A DNA stretch of 64,000 nucleotides from Parvicella tangerina (lineage in GTDB: Bacteria > Bacteroidota > Bacteroidia > Flavobacteriales_D > Parvicellaceae). Made by a program: the position numbers and the translations under genes. The notes under the pieces are model-generated. The model was not told where the DNA came from and ran no database searches. It was given only the letters and a program-made list of their open reading frames with translations. Shown here piece by piece: positions 57,501-64,000 of the stretch; the stretch's first letter is position 1; each line of letters opens with the position of its first letter. The DNA is taken from assembly GCF_907165195.1 (NCBI RefSeq), contig NZ_OU015584.1, positions 1,054,001-1,118,000 of the forward strand. The letters run 5' to 3'.

Positions 57501-59989
57501 ATATAGCAGGATTGGATGAGGATCCAACTAATGAGTACAACACTGCTTTTGGATTAAACGGATCTTTAGATAGTTTGATTATAGACGATATGGGTAATCA
57601 CTTTGCAGTAGCATTGACGGATCTGAATATTGCAGGATTGGATGAAGATCCAACGAATGAATACAACACTGCTTTTGGATTAAATGGATCTTTAGATAGT
57701 TTGATCATAGATGACATGGGCAATCACTTTGCAGTAGCATTGACCGATTTGAATATAGCAGGGTTGGATGAGGATCCAAATAATGAGTTAATTACTGGAG
57801 GCACATTGAATGGAACTGACTTAGAGATCACCGATGCAGGAGGAACGACAATTATAGATTTATCAACTTTAGCAACAACTGAAACTACTACCACCTTGGT
57901 AGATAATCTGGATGGTACATTTACTTATACGAGTGAAGATTTAACGGTGACAACTTTTGATGCAAACATTGATGATGCCGATGCCAGCGTGACAAACGAA
58001 ATTCAGAATTTGAGTATCTCAGGAAACACAGTTTCGATTGACGGAGGAGGAACAGGTTTTGATCTTTCCGGTACACCACCAACGGCTAGTGATGTGTTGA
58101 CATGGAATGGTTCAGCGTGGGAGGCTCAAGGAGCGACAGGTGAAGCAAATACCGCTTCAAATCAAGGTGCTGGTGGAGTGGGACCTTACATCCAAAAAAC
58201 AGGAGTTGATTTAGAGTTTAAAAACTTGAATACAAACTCTACGGCTATTACGATAACAGATGATGCTGCTAATAGTGAAATTGACATAGATTTTGACGCT
58301 TCAACTCTTTCTGTGGGAGATCTTGGAGATGTAATATTGACTACTCCTTCAAATGGTCAGGTCTTAGAGTTCGATGGTTCGAATTGGGTAAATGTCTCTC
58401 CATCAACTGCAATTTTTGCGAATACAGGTACAGTAACTTCGAATGAGAATGGAGATTATGCAACCGATGATTTTGTATTTGGATCTCCGACTACTGCTTA
58501 CACTACTGAATCACAGAGATTCTTCTTTGATAAAAGTAAAGGTTCTTTTAGAGCTGGAGGAGGTATCGGTGCAGAATGGGATGATTTAAATGTAGGAGAT
58601 TACTCCATGGCTCTTGGGTTTGCCGCTACTGCAAGTGGTTATGGTTCATTTGCCGTATCCAATAATTCTGTTGCTTCTGGAGGAAACTCAATTGCAATAG
58701 GTCAGGGTACGATGGCAACATCATATGGTGAGGTAGCCGTTGGTTTTTATAATGTTTCATCCGCCCCAATCAATGCTGGCGGAATTGATCTTAATGATAT
58801 GGTGTTTTCTGTTGGTAATGGTACTTCAGGAACTCGTTCTAATGCTATTACGGTTTTAAAATCAGGAAACACTGGACTGGGTACAGTTGCTCCTACAGAG
58901 AAACTTCATGTTGTTAATGGATCTATAAAAATTGATGATGGAGCAAATCCATATACCCTGCCTGGTCAAGATGGTACTGGTGGTTATGTAATGCAAACGG
59001 ATGGTGCAGGTGTGGTGTCATGGGTCGATCCATCTTCTTTGGGTAGTTCATCAAGGCTAGAAGATGCCACTACTACTCCAGATACATATATTGATGTTGA
59101 TGTGCCAGGAGATGGTACAGAGGATATTATTCATTTCACTACTCTTGGGACTGAGGCGATGAACATTAATAGTTCAGGTTCGGTTGGAATTGGAATGGAC
59201 CCTGTTTTAACACAATCTAAGTTACACGTAGCTGATGTTAGCTCAAATGGTATAACAGTGGAAGTTTCTTCAGACTTAGCAGATGCACCTCATTTAAATT
59301 TATTGAGATCACGTGGTGGCGTTTTGAACGGGGCCCAAGGTGATGTGCAAAATTCCGATCAGCTCGGGTATATTGATTTCATAGGTTGGGGTGGTGCAGG
59401 ATTCCAACAACTTGGTGCACGAATTGAAGCAGTGGCAACAGAGAACTTTAGCTCTTCAACGAATTCTGGTTCGAAGTTAAGCTTCTCAACGGCCGAGAAT
59501 GGAATGGGATTTATCTCAGAAAGAATGGTGATTGACCAGAATGGTCATGTCGGAATTAACAGTCCGTCACCTAATAGTACACTTGAGGTAAACGGAGATA
59601 TTGGTTTGGGTGGAGCAGCGCTGGTTGAGTCTGCAGTAACGGTTACTTTGACTAATTATACAGGTGTTCCTTCCGTGAAAGGAGATATAGTGATTATTGA
59701 TCCTAATAATGATGGCGGTTTTATCAGAACAACTTCAGACGCTCACGCTTCGGTTGTTGGTGTTGTATATGAAAGTGGGGTTGCAGATGGAATGCCTTGT
59801 AAAGTGGCTATAAGTGGGGTAGTGCTTGTTAATGCTGATGTTAATACAGTTAGAGGTCAGCACGTTATTACAAGCGGCACTACTTCTGGATGGGCAGGAA
59901 GTATTGCCACTCCATCAGCAGGTACTTCGATTGGAATGTGGTTGCAAAATGTTACACCAGGTTCACAAGGTTTTGCCATCCTTAAGTAA
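54566..59989 (+). CDS. Large exported fibre-like protein with multiple internal repeats
   Basis: An 1807-residue protein. ATG at 54566 starts a signal peptide (KKILLLSLISLMASAFSAQ). A Bacteroidota N-terminal module (PQKINYQAVARDGSGE) is followed by a collagen-like GxxG tract and three repeat families: 54-aa (x2), 105-aa (x3) and 42-aa (x7). The C-terminal third has tail-fibre/YadA-head-like beta segments (GDYSMALGFAATASGYGS) and ends in QGFAILK with no recognisable T9SS domain. It is probably a surface or phage-fibre-like adhesin. Anchoring is unclear. It heads a three-gene cassette. Confidence 0.72.
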   Translation: MKKILLLSLISLMASAFSAQSVPQKINYQAVARDGSGELITNSSVSVDISILSGSSTGTVVYEETHAVTTNNYGLFYFKIGEGSVISGSMTGISWGSADHFLNVQVNGDDLGTVQLVSVPYAFQAGNAASIAGNVVNTTAPTNGQVLVFNGTTGEWEAQAPSGSAGANSILTSTVEPAGANCTSGGYFMEYGTDDDNSGVLDAGEVDGSYYVCNGTDGVDGIDGADGVDGTSLVWLGSLAAAPSTPNLNEAYYNMTTGQSEVWDGSTWQVIAVDGIDGTDGVDGTSLVWLGSLATAPSTPNLNEAYYNTTTGQSEVWDGSTWQIIAVDGIDGAVGADGNTWTVGSGAPTGGVNAGDMYLDNSTNDYYSFDGSAWNLEGNLLGTESITTLVDNLDGTFTYTSEDNTVTTFDANIDDADADVTNELQDISFNTTGDSLLITNGSGLEFSSVVPSPGQVLGWNGTSWEAQNAGVDTDDQSISFNAAGDSITITDGTGLLFSAAAPASGQVLSWDGSQWTSIDLLDNDAANELQDISFNASGDSLLITNGTGVQFSAAIPTTGQVLAWNGSSWEAQNAGVDTDDQSIAFNTAGDSITITDGTGLLFSAAAPTSGQVLSWDGSQWTSIDLLDNDAANELQDISFNASGDSLLITNGTGVQFSTVIPTTGQVLAWNGSNWEAQNAGVDTDDQSIAFNAAGDSITITDGTGLSFSTTAPALGEVLTWNGSNWQSIALLDNDATNEFNTSFGLNGTLDSLVISDAGTSYAVALTDISSAGLDEDPTNEYNTAFGLNGSLDSLIIDDMGNHFAVALTDLNIAGLDEDPTNEYNTAFGLNGSLDSLIIDDMGNHFAVALTDLNIAGLDEDPTNEYNTAFGLNGSLDSLIIDDMGNHFAVALTDLNIAGLDEDPTNEYNTAFGLNGSLDSLIIDDMGNHFAVALTDLNIAGLDEDPTNEYNTAFGLNGSLDSLIIDDMGNHFAVALTDLNIAGLDEDPTNEYNTAFGLNGSLDSLIIDDMGNHFAVALTDLNIAGLDEDPTNEYNTAFGLNGSLDSLIIDDMGNHFAVALTDLNIAGLDEDPNNELITGGTLNGTDLEITDAGGTTIIDLSTLATTETTTTLVDNLDGTFTYTSEDLTVTTFDANIDDADASVTNEIQNLSISGNTVSIDGGGTGFDLSGTPPTASDVLTWNGSAWEAQGATGEANTASNQGAGGVGPYIQKTGVDLEFKNLNTNSTAITITDDAANSEIDIDFDASTLSVGDLGDVILTTPSNGQVLEFDGSNWVNVSPSTAIFANTGTVTSNENGDYATDDFVFGSPTTAYTTESQRFFFDKSKGSFRAGGGIGAEWDDLNVGDYSMALGFAATASGYGSFAVSNNSVASGGNSIAIGQGTMATSYGEVAVGFYNVSSAPINAGGIDLNDMVFSVGNGTSGTRSNAITVLKSGNTGLGTVAPTEKLHVVNGSIKIDDGANPYTLPGQDGTGGYVMQTDGAGVVSWVDPSSLGSSSRLEDATTTPDTYIDVDVPGDGTEDIIHFTTLGTEAMNINSSGSVGIGMDPVLTQSKLHVADVSSNGITVEVSSDLADAPHLNLLRSRGGVLNGAQGDVQNSDQLGYIDFIGWGGAGFQQLGARIEAVATENFSSSTNSGSKLSFSTAENGMGFISERMVIDQNGHVGINSPSPNSTLEVNGDIGLGGAALVESAVTVTLTNYTGVPSVKGDIVIIDPNNDGGFIRTTSDAHASVVGVVYESGVADGMPCKVAISGVVLVNADVNTVRGQHVITSGTTSGWAGSIATPSAGTSIGMWLQNVTPGSQGFAILK
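55250..55573. repeat. Two 162-bp coding repeats
   Basis: Two copies of a 54-aa unit beginning DGTSLVWLGSLA and ending in WQVIAVDGIDG, 162 bp apart and in frame, within the fibre-like gene. Confidence 0.8.
55835..56779. repeat. Three 315-bp coding repeats
   Basis: Three exact-period 105-codon units beginning at 55835, 56150 and 56465. Each includes GDSLLITNG, GVDTDDQSI and SWDGSQW-type motifs (NGSNWQ in the third). Confidence 0.9.
56879..57760. repeat. Seven tandem 126-bp coding repeats
   Basis: Units of 42 codons start at 56879, 57005, 57131, 57257, 57383, 57509 and 57635. Protein units are identical (GLDEDPTNEYNTAFGLNGSL, then DSLIIDDMGNHFAVALTD, NIA) and DNA differs mostly at synonymous sites. 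A diverged copy precedes and a partial one follows. Confidence 0.95.
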
Positions 59990-59998
59990 TTGACAAAA

Positions 59999-62152
59999 AT
60001 GATGATGATGAAAAATTTATTACATATAGTTTTTGTTCTGCTTACGGTAACTATTGCCCACGGACAAGCTGAGTATCAATCTACTGGTTCTGGCGGTGCT
60101 TATGCCCTTTCAATTCCAGCTAATATTGATGCGCTAACACCTGGATTATCTTTTACGTTCAAAGCAAATCATGTGAGCGCCAATCCATCTACGCTTAATG
60201 TAAATGGTTTAGGAGCCGTTACAATCATGAAAGGTGTTTCAACTAATCTAGATGTCAATGACATTCTAGCTGGTCAGGTGGTAACAGTGGTATATGATGG
60301 TACGAACTTTCAAATGACTTCAGCTCCCGGGAGCATCGGAGCAAGCGGTAGCGACTCCGTTATTGCAGATGCTGATAGTGATACAGAGATCAATGTGGAA
60401 GCAGCCGCAGATCAAGATGTGATCCATTTTAATCTGGGAGATAATGCTGGTTATCCAGCAGCTGAGTATTTTACGATGATTGGGCCTAGACTGGATGTAA
60501 TTAATTCAGGATGGTCACTGTTTATCGGGAAGGATGCAGGAGTTAATGATGATCTTTCTTCTAATGCGAACACGTTTTTAGGTTATGAGTCTGGTAATCA
60601 GACCACTACCGGAAATCAAAATGTTGCTGTTGGTTATCAATCGTTGAGAAACAATCAGACAGGATTTTTGAATGTGGCCGTTGGTTCAGAAGCTTTGAAA
60701 TCAAATATGGCAGGAAATCAGAACGTAGCGATTGGTCAGCAGTCGTTATTAAATAATAATGCCAACGATAATATTGGTATCGGAAGGCAAACACTTTATA
60801 CGAATACAACGGGAACTCCTAATATTGCGATTGGTTCAAATTCCATGTATGCAAATACGACAGGAGCTGATAATATTGCCATTGGACTTAATTCCCTTCA
60901 ATCAAACACTACAGGATTTAACAATGTCGCTTTTGGTACGGATGCCCTGAGTTCTTCAGATGCCAGTCATAATGTAGCTATCGGAGCAGAAGCCATTGCT
61001 TACGGTACTGCTGGCAATGGAAATGTAGCCATAGGAACAGGGGCATTGTCTTTTTCTAATTCAAACAATAATGTGGCAATAGGTTATCAGTCCATGCGAA
61101 ATAATGCGGCTGGGTTTTCAAATACCGCTGTTGGATACGCAACTTTACCTAACAGTACAGGAAATTACAATGCCGTACTTGGACAATCTGCTGGAAATGC
61201 TCTTGGTGGAGGCAACCGAAACGTATTTATTGGTTTTGCGAGTGGTGGAAGTCTTACGAATGGGTCAGGTAATATTTTTATAGGAAATCAATCTGGAGGA
61301 ACGGTATCTTCTGCAAGTAACAAGTTGTACATTGAAAACTCCAACTCGGATACTCCTTTGATCTATGGTGATTTTAGTTCGGACGAGTTGGCGTTTAATG
61401 CAAAAGTAGGGATCGGTACATTAAATCCTAACAATAAGCTTTCAATTGTTACAGATGCTTCAGATGGTTTGGAAATGCAAACATATGGTGCTGGAAATAC
61501 AAATATGATGTCTTTTCTTCATTTTGGAGGTACTATTGGCAGTCCATCTACTACTACTAGTGGAACTTCTATTGGGACATCCCTCTACTCTGGTTATGGA
61601 ACATCAACAGATGTTGCTGCTGCAAGAATTAGAGTGGTTGCCGAATCTGTCTTCACTGATGCGAGTTCTCCAGGAGCTATTCTATTAGAAACGACTGCAA
61701 CAGGATCTAATTTTCCTACAGAGAAATTAAGAATCACATCAGAAGGAAATATTGGAGTGGGTAGTAATGCTCCTTCGGTAAAACTTGAAGTTGCTAATGG
61801 TGATGTGGCGATTTCAAATGATGATCATCGCTTGATGCGACTGGATGATGGTAGTGATTTGCTACCTGTTGCTTATGGTGTAATTAATGATGGGACAATA
61901 GAGTCGGCAGCAAGTACTTCAAACTTTACGGTTGTCAAATTGGGTAATGGTCAATATCAGGTAAACTATATTGGCTCAAGACCGTTTGGTGGCTTGGGAG
62001 AGTTTCAGGTTACTTGTACTCCATATTACCAGGGAGAAACCTTGGTTGCAACCTACCAATATTTAGGAGGCACATCTTTTGAAATATTTTTAACTAACCT
62101 TTCTGATATCCTAACTGATGGTGTCGTTTCATTCGAATTAAGAGTAAAATAA
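59999..62152 (+). CDS. Exported YadA-head/tail-fibre-like repeat protein
   Basis: A 717-residue protein with a signal peptide (NLLHIVFVLLTVTIAHGQ); several ATGs are adjacent, and I take the first at 59999. A TTG 9 nt earlier is the alternative. The N-terminal domain (~150 residues) is nearly identical to that of the next gene. A series of ~24-residue turn repeats follows (NVAVGYQSLRNNQTG, NIAIGSNSMYANTTG), the trimeric-autotransporter head pattern. The end (GVVSFELRVK) lacks a T9SS domain. It lies 9 nt after the upstream fibre gene, in an operon-like array. Confidence 0.78.
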   Translation: MMMMKNLLHIVFVLLTVTIAHGQAEYQSTGSGGAYALSIPANIDALTPGLSFTFKANHVSANPSTLNVNGLGAVTIMKGVSTNLDVNDILAGQVVTVVYDGTNFQMTSAPGSIGASGSDSVIADADSDTEINVEAAADQDVIHFNLGDNAGYPAAEYFTMIGPRLDVINSGWSLFIGKDAGVNDDLSSNANTFLGYESGNQTTTGNQNVAVGYQSLRNNQTGFLNVAVGSEALKSNMAGNQNVAIGQQSLLNNNANDNIGIGRQTLYTNTTGTPNIAIGSNSMYANTTGADNIAIGLNSLQSNTTGFNNVAFGTDALSSSDASHNVAIGAEAIAYGTAGNGNVAIGTGALSFSNSNNNVAIGYQSMRNNAAGFSNTAVGYATLPNSTGNYNAVLGQSAGNALGGGNRNVFIGFASGGSLTNGSGNIFIGNQSGGTVSSASNKLYIENSNSDTPLIYGDFSSDELAFNAKVGIGTLNPNNKLSIVTDASDGLEMQTYGAGNTNMMSFLHFGGTIGSPSTTTSGTSIGTSLYSGYGTSTDVAAARIRVVAESVFTDASSPGAILLETTATGSNFPTEKLRITSEGNIGVGSNAPSVKLEVANGDVAISNDDHRLMRLDDGSDLLPVAYGVINDGTIESAASTSNFTVVKLGNGQYQVNYIGSRPFGGLGEFQVTCTPYYQGETLVATYQYLGGTSFEIFLTNLSDILTDGVVSFELRVK
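60161..60483. repeat. 323-bp near-identical segment, copy 1
   Basis: Matches 62324-62646 with 7 differences in 323 bp, all synonymous. It encodes the shared N-terminal domain of two consecutive fibre proteins. Confidence 0.9.
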
Positions 62153-62158
62153 AGAACT

Positions 62159-64000
62159 ATGAACTGCTTAAAAAACATCCTGTATTTACTAGTTGGTATA
62201 CTTATGCTGAATAGTTCTGCTTTTGCTCAGGTTGAATACACCTCAACGGGTAGTGGAGGAGCCTATTCACTGGCCATACCTGCAAACATTAATGCATTAA
62301 CTCCTGGCTTGTCGTTTACGTTTAAAGCAAATCATGTGAGTGCCAATCCATCTACGCTTAATGTAAATGGTTTAGGAGCCGTTACAATCATGAAAGGTGT
62401 TTCAACTAATCTCGATGTCAATGATATTCTAGCTGGTCAGGTGGTAACAGTGGTATATGATGGTACGAACTTCCAAATGACTTCAGCTCCTGGGAGCATC
62501 GGAGCAAGCGGAAGCGACTCCGTTATTGCAGATGCTGATAGTGATACAGAGATCAATGTGGAAGCAGCCGCAGATCAAGATGTGATCCATTTTAATCTGG
62601 GAGATAACGCTGGTTATCCAGCAGCTGAGTATTTTACGATGATTGGACCGAGGTTGGAAGTGATTAATTCTGGGAATTCGGTGTTTTTTGGAGCTGGAGC
62701 TGGAGCAAATGATAATTTGGCATCCAATGGCAATGCTTTTATCGGAACTAATGCGGGTAACTCAAATCTTGATGGTCAGAATAATGTGGCAGTCGGATTA
62801 GATGCAATGCAGGCGCATACATCAGGTTATAATAATACAGCAATTGGACGAGCCGCTATGTATTCTACAACCACAGGAACTCATAATACGGCATTGGGTA
62901 GTGATGTCCTTTATTTGAATACAACAGGAACTTCGAATGTTGGTGCTGGTTATCAAGCACTCGGCTACAACATAACAGGCAGCGGTAATGTAGCACTAGG
63001 ACAATTTGCTCTAAGAACAAATTCTGCTGGGAATAACGGAACAGCTATCGGTCATAACGCGATGCAATACGCAAATGATAATGTTGCGTCATTTAATAAT
63101 GAAAATGTGGCATTGGGGTTTAGTGCACTTCGTGGATCGATAACGGCTGCTGCCAATACAGGGAACGGAAATGTAGCAGTTGGATATCAGACCTTACTGA
63201 ATTTTACCACAGCTCAATATAATGTTGCTGTAGGATCAAACTCACTTTTCACCAATGATACTGGGGATGATAATATAGCAGTAGGTGCATATTCTTTATA
63301 CAGTAATACATCTGGAGTCCGCAATGTTGCCATGGGAAGAAATGCATTGCAAATGAACACCACAGGAAATTATAATGTGGGTATTGGATATCAAGCGTTA
63401 GCATTAACAACAGGTTCTAACAACACTGCCGTTGGTTATGTTTCTGGATCAAATATAACATCGGGAATCGGTAACACTTTTTTAGGTTATCGAGTAGGTA
63501 TTGGAAATACCACTGGAGCAAATAACACTATTGTAGGAACCGAATCTGGGGACGTAAATGCCACGGGAAGTAACAATGTGTTGATCGGCTATAATGCTGA
63601 ATTGTCTGCAAATGGTCTGAACAATGCCATTGCAATCGGTTCTAATGCAGAAGTAGGAGCTGATAACTCACTTGTTTTAGGGTCAATTAATGGGGTAAAC
63701 GGAGCCACTGCAGATACAAAAGTAGGTATAGGCACTACGGTCCCAGCTGTAAGTCTTGACGTAGCTGGCACAGATGCTATTAAAGTCCCTGTAGGTACAA
63801 CTATTCAACGTCCGGGAACTCCAACTAAGGGAATGATTCGCTTCAATGATGATGTTATTAGTTACGAAGCTTATGATGGAACTTCATGGGTGAGTCTGGG
63901 AGGTGCTGGAGGTGACTTCTTTGCAGATGGATCAGTTCCAATGACTGGTGGTCTTGATATGAATAACAATTACATTGTTAACCTGAATGACCCTATAAAT
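62159..64000 (+). CDS. Exported tail-fibre/YadA-head-like protein (3' end beyond window)
   Basis: An open frame from the ATG at 62159 runs in frame to the last base (614 codons, no stop). A signal peptide (CLKNILYLLVGILMLNSSAFAQ, read from residue 3 in parts) precedes the N-terminal domain shared with the previous gene. About 15 head-type repeats follow (NVAVGLDAMQAHTSG). Near the end come PTKGMIRFNDDVISYEAYDG and MTGGLDMNNNYIVNLND, the latter typical of phage tail fibres. Partial at the right edge. It starts 6 nt after the upstream stop. Confidence 0.75.
   Translation, partial: MNCLKNILYLLVGILMLNSSAFAQVEYTSTGSGGAYSLAIPANINALTPGLSFTFKANHVSANPSTLNVNGLGAVTIMKGVSTNLDVNDILAGQVVTVVYDGTNFQMTSAPGSIGASGSDSVIADADSDTEINVEAAADQDVIHFNLGDNAGYPAAEYFTMIGPRLEVINSGNSVFFGAGAGANDNLASNGNAFIGTNAGNSNLDGQNNVAVGLDAMQAHTSGYNNTAIGRAAMYSTTTGTHNTALGSDVLYLNTTGTSNVGAGYQALGYNITGSGNVALGQFALRTNSAGNNGTAIGHNAMQYANDNVASFNNENVALGFSALRGSITAAANTGNGNVAVGYQTLLNFTTAQYNVAVGSNSLFTNDTGDDNIAVGAYSLYSNTSGVRNVAMGRNALQMNTTGNYNVGIGYQALALTTGSNNTAVGYVSGSNITSGIGNTFLGYRVGIGNTTGANNTIVGTESGDVNATGSNNVLIGYNAELSANGLNNAIAIGSNAEVGADNSLVLGSINGVNGATADTKVGIGTTVPAVSLDVAGTDAIKVPVGTTIQRPGTPTKGMIRFNDDVISYEAYDGTSWVSLGGAGGDFFADGSVPMTGGLDMNNNYIVNLNDPIN
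62324..62646. repeat. 323-bp near-identical segment, copy 2
   Basis: Matches 60161-60483 (see that entry), 2163 bp downstream. Both flanks diverge sharply. Confidence 0.9.

Noticed and set aside
56879-57760. Regular repeats that could suggest a CRISPR array
   Set aside because: Units are 126 bp, contiguous, in frame and coding, with no variable spacers.

Overview
This window comes from a Bacteroidota genome, most likely a free-living or marine member of the Flavobacteriales (a Crocinitomicaceae-like relative is my best guess, not proven). The evidence is: type IX secretion (T9SS) sorting domains at the ends of three proteins; several -7 promoter boxes of the Bacteroidota form TAnnTTTG; an ATP-dependent PEP carboxykinase; a carboxypeptidase-regulatory-domain TonB receptor; GSCFA, DUF4293, DUF2452 and TapB-like proteins; an Asn-rich Rho; and moderately low GC. 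I saw no rRNA, tRNA, CRISPR, integrase or transposase.

Layout. Positions 1-10436 are a minus-strand housekeeping block: a Bax-inhibitor-type membrane protein (cut by the window edge), zinc metallopeptidase, QueD, a MerR regulator, a serS-lipoprotein-TPR operon, rplU-rpmA, a degenerate rhomboid and an AddA/RecB-like helicase-nuclease. Positions 10502-13149 hold DUF2452, a small T9SS protein, a Kazal-type lipoprotein, and the Fe-S carriers Mrp and NifU. Positions 13255-20172 hold a probable knotted SFPD-repeat protein, a TapB-like protein, TrmN6, and the run small membrane protein-mutL-rhomboid-rhomboid-EEP. A 1847-residue T9SS protein (20431-25974) sits between a 3' gene remnant and the intact methyltransferase gene that matches it. 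Positions 25977-34645 mix metabolic and signalling genes (RMD1, LMW-PTP, pckA, GSCFA, aldehyde dehydrogenase, a NarL-type two-component pair).

Positions 34648-41852 hold an S9 peptidase and an oxidative-stress module: oxyR, a T9SS protein, then ahpC-trx-DUF6952-dps. Sequences matching the OxyR operator pattern (ATAG-N7-CTAT) occur in the oxyR leader and, with 3 of 4 half-elements at exact spacing, just upstream of the ahpC promoter. Positions 41934-49746 hold a beta-helix lipoprotein/TonB-receptor operon with a Pho-box-like direct repeat upstream, divergent from an OmpR/PhoB-type regulator that overlaps a membrane SpoIIE-type phosphatase. Positions 49948-54025 hold rho, an undescribed protein with class III nucleotidyl-cyclase-like motifs, and phoH.

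Positions 54026-64000 are accessory: REP-like repeats, then three consecutive large exported tail-fibre/YadA-head-like proteins with strong internal repeats and recent duplication; the last runs off the window.

The most useful leads are the OxyR sites, the direct repeats flanking the giant gene, the cyclase-like protein, the Pho-box-like operator and the repeat-rich fibre cassette.
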